Shown: positions 50,069 through 58,623 of the stretch, piece after piece
How positions within the stretch are numbered: position 1 is the first letter of the stretch
Layout: the number at the start of each line of letters is the position of its first letter
From: Quadrisphaera granulorum
GTDB taxonomy: Bacteria > Actinomycetota > Actinomycetes > Actinomycetales > Quadrisphaeraceae
Assembly (NCBI RefSeq): GCF_003149145.1
Contig: NZ_QGDQ01000015.1
Span: 1 to 64,000, forward strand
Reading direction: 5' to 3'
DNA: 64,000 nucleotides
Made by a program: the position numbers and the translations under genes
The notes under the pieces: generated by a model
The model's input: the letters and a program-made list of their open reading frames with translations, nothing else
Database searches by the model: none
Told to the model about the DNA's origin: nothing

Positions 50069-51223
50069 ATGGCGCCCGGGCAGCGCGGCGACGCAGCCGG
50101 CGACGCCGAACCGCTCGACCTGGACGATCCCCTCGACGACCTCGACTCCCTTGACGACCTCGACGACGAACCTCGGCCGCCGCGGGCCCGGCGGGCCTCC
50201 GGAGTGCGGGGTTTGGGGTGGTCGCGCTGGCCGGAGGCCTTCCCGGCGTGGGCGCGTGGGCCTGCCGCCGTCGTCGTCATGGTGCTCACCGCCGGTGCCG
50301 TCGGTGCGGTGGCGGGCAGCTCCCACCGCGTCGCCCTCGACCAGCGCACGGCCCTGGAACAGGCGCTGACCGTCGGCTACGCCTTCGCGTCGACCGGCGA
50401 GCCGCACGCCGGGACCATCGCCGGTGACGTGCATCTCGCGCTGGTCAACCACAGCGCGGATCAGCTGGCCGTGCGCTTGCAGGGCCTGTCGCTCCCGCAT
50501 CAGGGCACATCGGAACCGCCGGAGGAGGTGCGGATCGACCCGGGCGCGCTCGTGGCGGCCCCGCTGCCGGTGCGGGTCGACTGCGACGGTGTCCGCAGCG
50601 ACCCTCACCTGCGCGACGACGGCCTCGACGATCAGGACGACGACGGGAGCGTGATCACGGTCGACCCCGAGACCGGCCTCGTCGTCGGCGCAGCAACGTC
50701 AGCGACTTCGACGACCTCGACCGCAGCGCCGTCAGGCCCTACGGTGCTGCTCGCCTCGGTGCGCCCCAGCGCCGGAGGGTCCGCTGTCGACGTCCAGGTG
50801 CCTCTCCTCGACTCCGTCGCCGCCCGCATCGAGCAGGAGCTCAACGCCGCGTGCCAGGCGTCGCGTACCAAGGACCTGCAGACCGGTTGGCTGTGGCTCG
50901 ACGACGGGGCTCTGCGCGTGACCATCGCGGCCAAGGGCACCGGCGGGTCCGTGCGGCTCCAGCTCGACAGCACGGCCGGGCTTGACCCGACGTCCGACCC
51001 GCCGCTGCCGCGCGAGCTGAATCCGGGCGAGACCGTCGTCGTCGACATCCGGGTTCGCCCCCGCTGCGTCGTGGTCGGCGACGGTTCGATCAGCCGACTG
51101 GACCTGCAGGCGGTGGACTCCGACGGCTCCACCGTGTCGCTGGGGCGGCCGTTCTCCACCACGATCCCCCCGGCGGGGACGGCCCCGTGGCTCGCCCGGC
51201 AGGTGGCCCTCGCCTGCGGCTGA
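50069..51223 (+). CDS. Membrane-anchored hypothetical protein between DUF6541 genes
   Basis: 384 residues. The first 50 residues are strongly acidic with (D/L)DDL-type repeats, then a single membrane segment near 68-86 (GPAAVVVMVLTAGAVGAVAG), then an extracytoplasmic beta-rich part with a repeated pattern (GDVHLALVNHSADQL and later LRVTIAAKGTGGSVRL), suggesting two Ig-like modules. Cysteines occur once per module region. No family is recognised. It contains an in-frame DDQDDDG insert from the dispersed GATCAGGACGACGACG motif. The context suggests a wall-polymer-related role. Confidence 0.6.
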   Translation: MAPGQRGDAAGDAEPLDLDDPLDDLDSLDDLDDEPRPPRARRASGVRGLGWSRWPEAFPAWARGPAAVVVMVLTAGAVGAVAGSSHRVALDQRTALEQALTVGYAFASTGEPHAGTIAGDVHLALVNHSADQLAVRLQGLSLPHQGTSEPPEEVRIDPGALVAAPLPVRVDCDGVRSDPHLRDDGLDDQDDDGSVITVDPETGLVVGAATSATSTTSTAAPSGPTVLLASVRPSAGGSAVDVQVPLLDSVAARIEQELNAACQASRTKDLQTGWLWLDDGALRVTIAAKGTGGSVRLQLDSTAGLDPTSDPPLPRELNPGETVVVDIRVRPRCVVVGDGSISRLDLQAVDSDGSTVSLGRPFSTTIPPAGTAPWLARQVALACG

Positions 51224-51327
51224 GGTACTTCTCGCGCCCTGCTGGCCGACTGCTGGCCAACTGCCGCTCAACTGTGGGCCTGGGCGTTCGGCCTCGCCGA
51301 GGGCTGTCGCGTGGCTACGGTCGGTAG

Positions 51328-53520
51328 GTGGTGGGCTGGTCGGCTGCGGTCGCGCCCGCCGCTGTCGCCGCCGCCGTCCTGGTGGTGCCGGGCCTGCTGG
51401 TGGGGCGCGCCGCCGGCCTGCGCGGACTCGTATGGACGGGGGTCGCGCCCGCGCTGTCCACCGGGGTGGTCGCGCTCGGGGCGATCGGCGCTTCGCTGGC
51501 GGGATTCCGGTGGGGTCTGCTGGCGCTGGCGCTGGCCACCGCGCTCGCCGTCGCCGTCGCCCTGCCCGTGGGGGTGCTCAGCGGTGCGTTCACGACGCGA
51601 CGGCCGTCGCCCGGTGCTCGACGGCTGAGCAGCCGCGACGCGGCGGTCGCGCTGTCGGCGCTCGGCGGGCTGGCCGGCGGAGGCCTGCTTGCCGGCCGCC
51701 GGCTCATGTCCGCGCTGTGGGATCCGACCGCCGTGTCCCAGAGCTATGACGCGGTGTTCCACCTCAACGCTGTCCGCTGGGTCATCGACACCGGCGACGG
51801 CTCCTCGCTGCACCTGGGCCGCCTCACCAACCCGGGCGCCGCGACGTCCTTCTACCCCGCGGCCTGGCACGACGTCGTCTCGCTGGCCGCCATGACCAGT
51901 GGAGCCGCCGTCGACGTCTCCACCAACGCCACCGCCCTCGTCGTCGCCTTGGTGGTCTGGCCGTTGGGGTCGGTGGGTCTGGTCCGCGCGGTGCTCGGTC
52001 GACGGCCGGTGGCCCTCGCGGCCGCCGGGGCGCTCACTGCAGCGTTCACCAGCCAGCCGATCGCCCCCCTGGAGTGGGGCGTGCTCTACCCGACGTTGCT
52101 CACCAACAGCCTGCTGCCCGCACCGCTGGCACTGCTGGTGCTCACCGCCGACCGCACCCGCCCGCTGCGCCGCCGCCTGACGCTGCTGATCGTGGTGGCG
52201 GGGACCCTGCCGGGGCTGGCGCTCGCCCAGCCCAGCGGCGGGTTCGCGCTCGTGGCGCTGGCCCTGCCGCTCGGCGCGGCGGTCCTGCTGAGGACGACGA
52301 CGGCGTGGTGGCGCTCCGGTCAGCGGATCTTCGCGGTGGTGATGCCGGTGCTGGTGCTGGTCGTGGCGGTGCTCGCGTGGCGCGTCGTCGACGGGTCGGC
52401 GTCCGTGGTGAGCGCCCGGGCGACCCACTGGGAGCCCAAGGCCACCCTGCCCCAGGCCGTCGAGCAGGCTGTGCTGTTCAGCCACCTGAGCATCCCGAAC
52501 CCCATCCGGTGGGAGGTGACCCGTCCGCCGCTGTGGATGGCCGCCGCACTGGTGCTCTTCGGGCTGGCGCTGGCGGTGCGGCGGCGGCAGCTGCGGTGGG
52601 TCGCCGGGTCACACCTGGTGGCATCCCTGCTGTACGTGTGCGCGTGGGCCGTGCAGTCTCCGCTCACCCAGCGCCTCACCGGCTACTGGTTCAACGATGC
52701 GTACCGCGTGGCCGGGCTCACGGTCATCACCGGGTTGGTGCTGGCCAGTGCAGCGCTCTCGCTGGGACCCGCCGCGTTGCGCAGGTCTGTGCGGCGCCTG
52801 CAGCAGCTGGTCGAGGGGGCGCGCCGTCCGGCCCGCGACTCCGGACGCCGGGCGGGACCCGCGCCAGGACGAGGGACTGGGCGGCGGGCGGCTTCCGGCC
52901 GGCGGCGCGCGGCGCCGAGCCTGCAGCTGATCCCCGCGGACCGCTGGGCAGCCCTCACCACGATGAGCTCTGCGCTCGCGGTGCTCGTGGTGCTGGCCGG
53001 GGCGCGCGGCCCCGGGTACGCGGTGACGTACGGCTCCTTGTTCGCCAACTCCGTGGCGAGCGATGACACGCAGTACTCGGACGTGCTCGACGCCCCCGAG
53101 CGGGCGATGCTGAACCGGGTGCCTTCCGAGGTGCCGGCCGGGGTGATGGTGGCGGGCAACCCGTGGAACGGGTCCGGGTTCGTCTATGCCATCGCCGACC
53201 GGTTGACGCCGTTCCCGCACATGACGTCGACGTTCGACGCGGACCGGGCCCTGGTGGCCCTGCACCTGCGTGACGCCGCCACCGACCCGGAGGTCTGCGC
53301 CGCCGTGCAGCGGCTGCACCTGGGGTATGTCCTCGATTTCGGCACCTACTACCTGTGGGGCGGCGACGACCCGGAGGCCGGGCGAGACCGAAAGTACCCG
53401 GGCCTGCTCGACCTGGCGACGGCGCCGGGCTTCACGCTGGTCGACGCCCAGGGCCCCGACGTCAAGCTCTACAAGATCGACGCGTGCGGTGCGATCACGC
53501 CCGCGCCGTCGTCGTCGTGA
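51328..53520 (+). CDS. DUF6541 polytopic membrane protein, copy B
   Basis: 730 residues, about 14 hydrophobic segments, with the family loop SYDAVFHLNAVRWVIDTGD and FYPAAWHDVVSLAA, and a soluble end resembling copy A (VPAGVMVAGNPWNGSGFVYA). GTG start. A basic insert (about residues 490-530, Arg/Pro-rich) interrupts the membrane part. It ends with Ser-Ser-Ser and TGA in a GTCGTCGTCGTGATCC unit. With copy A and the membrane-anchored gene between them it forms an apparent three-gene set. Confidence 0.7.
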   Translation: MVGWSAAVAPAAVAAAVLVVPGLLVGRAAGLRGLVWTGVAPALSTGVVALGAIGASLAGFRWGLLALALATALAVAVALPVGVLSGAFTTRRPSPGARRLSSRDAAVALSALGGLAGGGLLAGRRLMSALWDPTAVSQSYDAVFHLNAVRWVIDTGDGSSLHLGRLTNPGAATSFYPAAWHDVVSLAAMTSGAAVDVSTNATALVVALVVWPLGSVGLVRAVLGRRPVALAAAGALTAAFTSQPIAPLEWGVLYPTLLTNSLLPAPLALLVLTADRTRPLRRRLTLLIVVAGTLPGLALAQPSGGFALVALALPLGAAVLLRTTTAWWRSGQRIFAVVMPVLVLVVAVLAWRVVDGSASVVSARATHWEPKATLPQAVEQAVLFSHLSIPNPIRWEVTRPPLWMAAALVLFGLALAVRRRQLRWVAGSHLVASLLYVCAWAVQSPLTQRLTGYWFNDAYRVAGLTVITGLVLASAALSLGPAALRRSVRRLQQLVEGARRPARDSGRRAGPAPGRGTGRRAASGRRRAAPSLQLIPADRWAALTTMSSALAVLVVLAGARGPGYAVTYGSLFANSVASDDTQYSDVLDAPERAMLNRVPSEVPAGVMVAGNPWNGSGFVYAIADRLTPFPHMTSTFDADRALVALHLRDAATDPEVCAAVQRLHLGYVLDFGTYYLWGGDDPEAGRDRKYPGLLDLATAPGFTLVDAQGPDVKLYKIDACGAITPAPSSS

Positions 53521-53531
53521 TCCCCCCCACC

Positions 53532-53615
53532 CCCTCCTTCCCGCACTTGCCGCGGAAAGTGCGCCATGGGAGCCCTGGGTACCGCACTTGCCGCGGAAAG
53601 TGCGGGAAGGGAGGG
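53532..53615. repeat. GCACTT-CCGCGG-AAGTGC doublet element, copy 2
   Basis: Two direct copies of GCACTTGCCGCGGAAAGTGC at 53543-53562 and 53584-53603, start-to-start 41 bp exactly as at 18903/18944. The outer arms CTCCTTCCCGCAC and GTGCGGGAAGGGAG make an overall inverted repeat. It lies between the convergent stops of the DUF6541 copy B and DUF1501 genes. The 21-base centre resembles the reverse complement of the other copy's centre. Confidence 0.85.
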
Positions 53616-53643
53616 AGGGGAGGGGTGAGGGAGGACGACGACG

Positions 53644-55014
53644 TCAGCGAGCGCGGACCAGGCCGAGCGCGCCCGCCGACGAGAAGCCTGGGAACACCTC
53701 CGCCAGCGACCCCGCGCCGCACCGCTTCTGCAGCACCTCGCCGATGACGTCGCGGTAGTCGGTGACGCTGGCGACGGCGCCGTCGTCCAGCGCCGACGCC
53801 GCCAGCCCGGGCCACTTCCCGTGCACCCGTCCGCCGACCACCCCGCCGCCGAGGGCGAGCATGAGGTTGCCGTGCCCGTGGTCGAGGCCGCCGGAGCCGT
53901 TCTCGCCGGCGCGCCGCCCGAACTCGCTGATGGTCAGCACCGTCACGCCGGACATGCGTGCGCCGAGGTCGGTGTCGAACGCCGCCAGCGCCGTCGACAG
54001 CTCGGCGAGCTTGTCCTTCATCCACCCGCCGCCGCCCGTGCCGAGGCCGGCGTGCATGTCCCAGTCGCCGGAGTCGACGGCGGCCACCTGCACGCCGATC
54101 CCCGCTTTGATCATCCGCGCGATGTCGCGGAGCGACGCGCCGAGGTCGCTGTCGGGGTAGCCGGACCCGGCGGATGTCGTCGCCAGCGTCCCCGAGAGCG
54201 TCGCGGCCGCCGCGAGCGCCGCTCGCCCCGACTCGGCGACCGTGGGCGGCCCCTCGGCGTGCAGCGCGGTGTAGGCCTTGGTCCAGCGGGCGCGCTCGAC
54301 GTCGTTGTTCGGCCCCTTCAACTCGAACCCTTCGAGCTTCTTGAGGGTGAGCTCCGGGGCGGGGCCGGCGAGCAGCGTCGGCGTCTGCGACCCGGTCAAC
54401 GACACCGCCTGGAACGTGCCCGCCGCGCCGCCGTTGACCGTGCGGGTGCCGAGCGTCCTGTCGAGCCAGCCCGTGCGCAGCGACGTGCCCGGCGCGGCCT
54501 TCTCCATGTCCTCCATGGCGGCGAAGTGGCTACGGCTCGCGCCGGGGAGCCCCACGCCGTGCACGGCGCCGAGCCGTCCGGCCTTCCACAGCGGCAACAG
54601 CGGCGCCATCGCCGGGTGCAACCCGAACGTGCCGTCCAGCCCCAGCAGCGACGACTGCGGGACGGCGATGCTCGGCCGCAGCCGGTAGTAGTCGGGGTCG
54701 CCACCGGGGACGACGGCGGACAGCCCGTCCATGCCGCCGCGCAGGCTGAGCACCACGAGCACGTCACCGGTGTAGCCGGGTGCGGCGAACGCCACCTGCG
54801 TGTGCACGTTCTCGGTGGCCACGAGGGTCATCGCGCCGATGCCGAGCGCCTTGAGCAGCGAGCGGCGCGAGAAGCTCCCGGCGTCGCGGCTGGCCGGTCC
54901 GTCGGGGCAACCGCAGCCGTCCACCGCGGTGGACGACGACGGTGACGACGACGGCGACGGCAATGACGACGGCGACGGCGCCGCGGCGCGCGGGCGGGGC
55001 AGGACGGGGTCCAT
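53644..55014 (-). CDS. DUF1501 family protein (Tat-exported)
   Basis: 456 residues. The N-terminal 45 residues are Pro/Ser-rich and contain CGC; then a twin-arginine signal SFSRRSLLKALGIGAMTLVA. The rest has an alkaline-phosphatase/sulfatase-like fold: LVVLSLRGGMDGLSAVVPG at the start, DSGDWDMHAG, and TISEFGRRAGENGSGGLDHG near the end, which fit the metal-binding positions of this family. Enzymatic function is unproven. ATG at 55014 shares one base with the DUF1800 stop, the usual arrangement of this pair. Confidence 0.85.
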   Translation of the reverse strand: MDPVLPRPRAAAPSPSSLPSPSSSPSSSTAVDGCGCPDGPASRDAGSFSRRSLLKALGIGAMTLVATENVHTQVAFAAPGYTGDVLVVLSLRGGMDGLSAVVPGGDPDYYRLRPSIAVPQSSLLGLDGTFGLHPAMAPLLPLWKAGRLGAVHGVGLPGASRSHFAAMEDMEKAAPGTSLRTGWLDRTLGTRTVNGGAAGTFQAVSLTGSQTPTLLAGPAPELTLKKLEGFELKGPNNDVERARWTKAYTALHAEGPPTVAESGRAALAAAATLSGTLATTSAGSGYPDSDLGASLRDIARMIKAGIGVQVAAVDSGDWDMHAGLGTGGGGWMKDKLAELSTALAAFDTDLGARMSGVTVLTISEFGRRAGENGSGGLDHGHGNLMLALGGGVVGGRVHGKWPGLAASALDDGAVASVTDYRDVIGEVLQKRCGAGSLAEVFPGFSSAGALGLVRAR

Positions 55015-56498
55015 CAGCGCTCCATGTGGCCGGGCGAGTTGAGGATGGTCGCGACGACGCTGTTCAGCCGCCATCCGACCCACTGGTCGTTGGCTTTCAG
55101 CGCGTCACCGGCGCCGTGCTCGGTGAACGCCAGCAGCGCGGCGCGCTCGGTGGTGGTGGGCGCGCGGCCCAGCAGCCGCTGCACCAGCGCGTCGATGAGC
55201 CCGCCGAACGTCGTCGGCAGCGGGGAGGGCAGCACGCTGGTGGCGGCGGGGCGGACGAACGTGTTGGGCCACCACCCGTGGGCGATGGCCGTGGTGGCGT
55301 TCCAGCGGTTCATCGTCGAGCCCGCCGAGCGCCAGGCCGCGGCCACGTCGGGGTAGCCGTTGGGCGGCGCCCAGGCCAGCGGCCAGTGGCCGACCTCGCG
55401 GGTCTGCCAGTACAGGTCGTCGATGCCGCCCCACCCGTCCGGTCCGGGCATCGCGCCGGTCGTCCGCACGGCCGCGAGGAAGCCCTCCAGCGGCCGGCGG
55501 GTCTTCTGGCCCGTGGAGGTCCAGAACTCGTCGGAGGTGAACAGCGCCCTCAGCACCGGGACGATCTGCGTGCCGCTGCTGCGGTAGACGCCGGCGAGCC
55601 GGGTGACCAGGGACGACGGCGGGGTGTCCGCCACGAAGCGGATCGCGAGCTTGCGCGCGATCGCCGTCGCCGTCGCCGGGTGCCGGGCGAGGTGGCGCAG
55701 CAGGTCCGTGGCCACGGCTTCGCCCTCGGCGGCGGAGTGCGCGGGGGTCGACCAGTCGAGCACGGTCGCGGCGGAGGTGTCGTGGCGGTTCGCGTCGTAC
55801 GTGTAGGTGCCGGTCTTGCTGTCGACCGTCAGACCGGTGAAGACCCGGGCGGCCGCGCGCACCCCGGCTTCGCCGTAGCCCGCGTCGACGCCCACGGTGT
55901 GCAGCTCCATGACCTCGCGCGCGTAGTTCTCGTTGGGGGCCTTCTTCGTGGAGGAGGCGTTGTCGAGGTAGCGCAGCATCGCCGGGTGCTTGGCCGAGGC
56001 CACGAGCATATCCTCGAAGGAGCCGAGAGCGTGCTGGCGGATGACGGCGGCGTCGTAGTGGTGCCGGTTGTCCCACACGTCGGAGCTGGGGCAGGTGACG
56101 TTGAGGTGGTTGGACCAGAAGTCGCAGACCACCTCCAGCAGCTGGCGGCGGCTCCACGTGTACCGCGCGACCGTGAGCATTCCGAGCTCGAACATCGTGT
56201 CCCAGTTGCCGAACGTGCCGCTGGAGCGGACCTCGGTGATCGGGCGGCGCACCTTGGTGAAGCGGGCCGCGTAGCCGTCACAGGCGGCGTCGTCGAGACG
56301 CGCGGGGTCGAGCTGAGCCTCGAACCACGCCTGCGGGTCGCGTCGCACCTCCTCGACCAGGCCCGGTGCCTCGCCCCAGGTGAGGCGGCGGACGAGGTGA
56401 CGCACGCCCGCCTCGCCCAGCGGCGTCGGCAGGTGCGCGCCCGGCACGTGGCGCGCCAGGCGCGCGTGGAGCGCGGCGAGCTGAGGGCTGAGCGCCAC
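55014..56498 (-). CDS. DUF1800 family protein
   Basis: 494 residues. Conserved features are HLVRRLTWG near the start, LLEVVCDFWSNHLNV, NYAREVMELHTVGVDAGY, then ARVFTGLTVD and RRPLEGFLAAVRTTG. The family always travels with DUF1501 and its function is unknown; the pair may act on surface polymers or proteins. The GTG at 56498 was chosen over an ATG 13 codons upstream because AAGGAGG lies at good distance. No clear signal peptide, so it may be exported with its Tat partner, which is inference. Confidence 0.85.
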   Translation of the reverse strand: MALSPQLAALHARLARHVPGAHLPTPLGEAGVRHLVRRLTWGEAPGLVEEVRRDPQAWFEAQLDPARLDDAACDGYAARFTKVRRPITEVRSSGTFGNWDTMFELGMLTVARYTWSRRQLLEVVCDFWSNHLNVTCPSSDVWDNRHHYDAAVIRQHALGSFEDMLVASAKHPAMLRYLDNASSTKKAPNENYAREVMELHTVGVDAGYGEAGVRAAARVFTGLTVDSKTGTYTYDANRHDTSAATVLDWSTPAHSAAEGEAVATDLLRHLARHPATATAIARKLAIRFVADTPPSSLVTRLAGVYRSSGTQIVPVLRALFTSDEFWTSTGQKTRRPLEGFLAAVRTTGAMPGPDGWGGIDDLYWQTREVGHWPLAWAPPNGYPDVAAAWRSAGSTMNRWNATTAIAHGWWPNTFVRPAATSVLPSPLPTTFGGLIDALVQRLLGRAPTTTERAALLAFTEHGAGDALKANDQWVGWRLNSVVATILNSPGHMER

Positions 56499-56616
56499 CG
56501 TGCCTCCTTGCCGCGTGCATCGTCCGAGCGTGTTCACCGGCGACGCTAGGTGAGGACATGTGACGATCGGTGCACTTCCGGACGATCCGCGCGCCGCGTC
56601 GCCCGTCCGGCCCCGC

Positions 56617-56642
56617 GACGATCGTCATCAGAGACGATCGTC
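56617..56642. promoter_or_regulatory. Paired GACGATCGTC palindromes before leaderless CWB2 gene
   Basis: The perfect palindrome GACGATCGTC occurs at 56617-56626 and 56633-56642 within a 16-bp direct repeat (GACGATCGTCATCAGA). The second copy ends 16 bases before the chosen GTG start of the CWB2 gene. It looks like a two-site operator, though a longer coding start at 56560 would put it inside the gene. Confidence 0.4.
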
Positions 56643-56658
56643 ATCAGAGAGGACGGCT

Positions 56659-57711
56659 GTGGCTGACCGGATCGGTGGCGACGACCGCTACGCCACCGCC
56701 GCGCTCATCGCGACCGAGGTCGTGTCCGTGCTGCGCGCTGCGGGGCAGACCCCCGGCGGCGTGCTGCTCGCCAGCGGGGAGGACGCCTCCGGCGGCATCG
56801 ACGCCCTCGCCGCCTCCTTCCTCGCGGGGCACCTGCGGGCGCCGCTGCTGCTCACCGCCCGCGGAGCGCTGCCCGCTCCCACGGCGACGGCGCTGCGCGA
56901 CCTGCTGCCCCGGATCGCTCCCACGCAGGGACCGCCTGCCGTGCACGTCATGGGCGGCACCGCTGTGGTCACTGCCGACGTCGAGCGCGCCGTCGCGGCC
57001 CTCGGCGCTCGCGTGGTGCGCGTGGCCGGTGACGACCGGTACGCCACGGCCGCAGCCGCCGCGCGCCTCGGCGCCTCGACGGCCCAGACCTACGCGCTGC
57101 TCGGCGGTGGCAGCGGGGGAGCGAAGCGCACCGCGATCCTCGCCAGCGGCACCAACCCCGCCGACGCGCTCTCCGCCGGCCCGCTCGCCTGCGCCGCCGG
57201 GGTGCCGCTGCTCCTCACCCAGCGCGACGCGCTGCCCGACGCGACCCGTTCCGCGCTTGCGGAGCTCCAGGTGCGCCAGGTCGTGACCCTCGGCGGACCG
57301 GCCGCCATCGCGACGTCGGTGCTCGACGCGCTCGTCGGGCTCGGCCTGTCCGTCCTGCCCGTGCGGGGAGACGACAGGTTCGACACGGCCGCGGTGCTCC
57401 TGGCCCTGGCCTGCGCCCCGCAGCTCGACGGCACTGCGAAGGACGACGACGTCGGCGGCTTCGGCATCCCCTTCGACGGCGCCACCACCGGCTACCTGGC
57501 CAACGGCGTCCGCTTCCCGGACGCGCTGGCCTGCGGCCCGCTCGCTGGCCTGGCGCGCCGGCCGCTGTTCGTCACGAGCCCGACCGCCCTGGCCGAGGCG
57601 ACGCGCTCGGTGCTGCCGGGCACGGGCGTGCGGTCGCTGATCGGTGTCGGCCGCTCGGGCGCGCTGCCTGACGCGGTGCTCGACGCCGCCGTCGCCGTCC
57701 TGCCCCGGTAG
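56659..57711 (+). CDS. CWB2 repeat protein without recognisable signal peptide
   Basis: 350 residues from GTG 56659 (GAGAGGA precedes it). The sequence starts directly in the first CWB2 unit (RIGGDDRYATA), followed by RVAGDDRYATA and PVRGDDRFDTA units. No signal peptide or membrane helix is seen, even if translation starts at the GTG at 56560, which only adds an Arg/Pro-rich leader. CWB2 domains normally act outside the cell, so the protein is either exported by another route, has lost its leader, or has a different role. A KDDDVGG insert is of the GAC type. Confidence 0.7.
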   Translation: MADRIGGDDRYATAALIATEVVSVLRAAGQTPGGVLLASGEDASGGIDALAASFLAGHLRAPLLLTARGALPAPTATALRDLLPRIAPTQGPPAVHVMGGTAVVTADVERAVAALGARVVRVAGDDRYATAAAAARLGASTAQTYALLGGGSGGAKRTAILASGTNPADALSAGPLACAAGVPLLLTQRDALPDATRSALAELQVRQVVTLGGPAAIATSVLDALVGLGLSVLPVRGDDRFDTAAVLLALACAPQLDGTAKDDDVGGFGIPFDGATTGYLANGVRFPDALACGPLAGLARRPLFVTSPTALAEATRSVLPGTGVRSLIGVGRSGALPDAVLDAAVAVLPR

Positions 57712-57748
57712 TCGCCGGGCAGCTGCCGGGCATCTGCTGCCCGTGGGC

Positions 57749-57825
57749 GTGACGCCGGGCGTGCAGAACCCCGCCCGGCACGCTCTCCGGCGCCTCGGTG
57801 AGGACTTCCGCACGTCCGTCGTCAC
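57749..57825. repeat. CGTGCAGAA inverted-repeat element, copy 4
   Basis: GTGACGCCGGGCGTGCAGAA (57749-57768) opposes TTCCGCACGTCCGTCGTCAC (57806-57825); the arms agree at most positions and share the outer GTGACG of copy 1. It follows the CWB2 gene by 37 bp. Confidence 0.65.
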
Positions 57826-57889
57826 AGTCCGATCAGGCTCAGATGCTGCGGAGCAGCTTCGTCGGGCCAGACCGCACCGGCGGGAGAGC

Positions 57890-58340
57890 CGTCGTGTCGC
57901 CGCCCTCGAAGGGGCCGTCGCTGCCGTCGGGCTGGCAGCGACGGAGGCAGCGCCGGCGCCAGCCTCCGCAGCGGTCGGCCCGTCGTCGTCGTCCTCCTCT
58001 GCCGAGGTTTCCCCGGAGAGCAGTTCTGGGCACTGGACGAGCTGCGCCGACAGGTCACCGCGCACGACCAGGGTTGGGGAGCGGTGCTGGGCAGTCCCGT
58101 GCGGCTGCTGCTGGTGCGGGTGCTGCGCAGCGCCACTGGCTCGGCGACCGCCGCCGAGCTGGCCGACGACGAAGCGCTCGGCACGAGCGGGCAGGTCTAC
58201 CACCACGTGCGTCAGCTCGTGGCTGCCGGCTGGTTGAGGACGGCGGCGCGCGGCCGCTACGCCGTGCCTGCGGAGCGCGTCGTCCCGCTCCTGGTCGCGC
58301 TGGCGCTGGCCGGCGCACACCGCTACCGGTCGTGCGCGCC
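57890..58340 (+). pseudogene. ArsR-like winged-helix regulator, frameshifted
   Basis: A winged-helix domain is readable as GAVLGSPVRLLLVRVLRSA, then GTSGQVYHHVRQLVAAGWL and GRYAVPAERVVPLLVAL. Just upstream in the same frame is EQFWALDELRRQV, which fits this family, but the expected N-terminal helix (VAALEGAVAAVGLAA) is in another frame. The shift falls in or next to a GTCGTCGTCGTC tract near 57981-57993. No good start codon exists for the joined product. It lies directly before the hipB-like remnant. Confidence 0.5.
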
Positions 58341-58623
58341 ATGGCAGCGGTCGGCGAGCACCTGGCGCACTGGCGCAAGCTCCACCGACTCACGGTCGAG
58401 GAGGTCGCGGACCGAAGCGGGCGTCAGCGGCCGCACGGTGCTGCGACTCGAGGGCGGCTCGGGAGCAACGCTGGAGAACGTCTTGCGGGTGGCTCGTGCA
58501 CTGGGAGTCCTGGACGAGATCGTCCGTTCGCTGGACCCGTACTCCACGGACGTCGGGCGGGCCCGCGCCGACGAGCAGCTTCCGCGACGCGTGCGCCACC
58601 CCCGCAGGCGGGCCGACACGTGA
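58341..58623 (+). pseudogene. HipB-like Xre antitoxin with frameshift
   Basis: ATG 58341 opens MAAVGEHLAHWRKLHRLTVE, then EVADRSG, the first half of an Xre helix-turn-helix. After about 58423 the frame changes: VSGRTVLRLEGGSG, ATLENVLRVARALGVL and LDPYSTDVGRARADEQLPRR continue in another frame. One extra G in GAAGCGGGCGTC explains it. The tail matches HipB-like antitoxins. The TGA overlaps the GTG of the hipA remnant. Confidence 0.65.
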
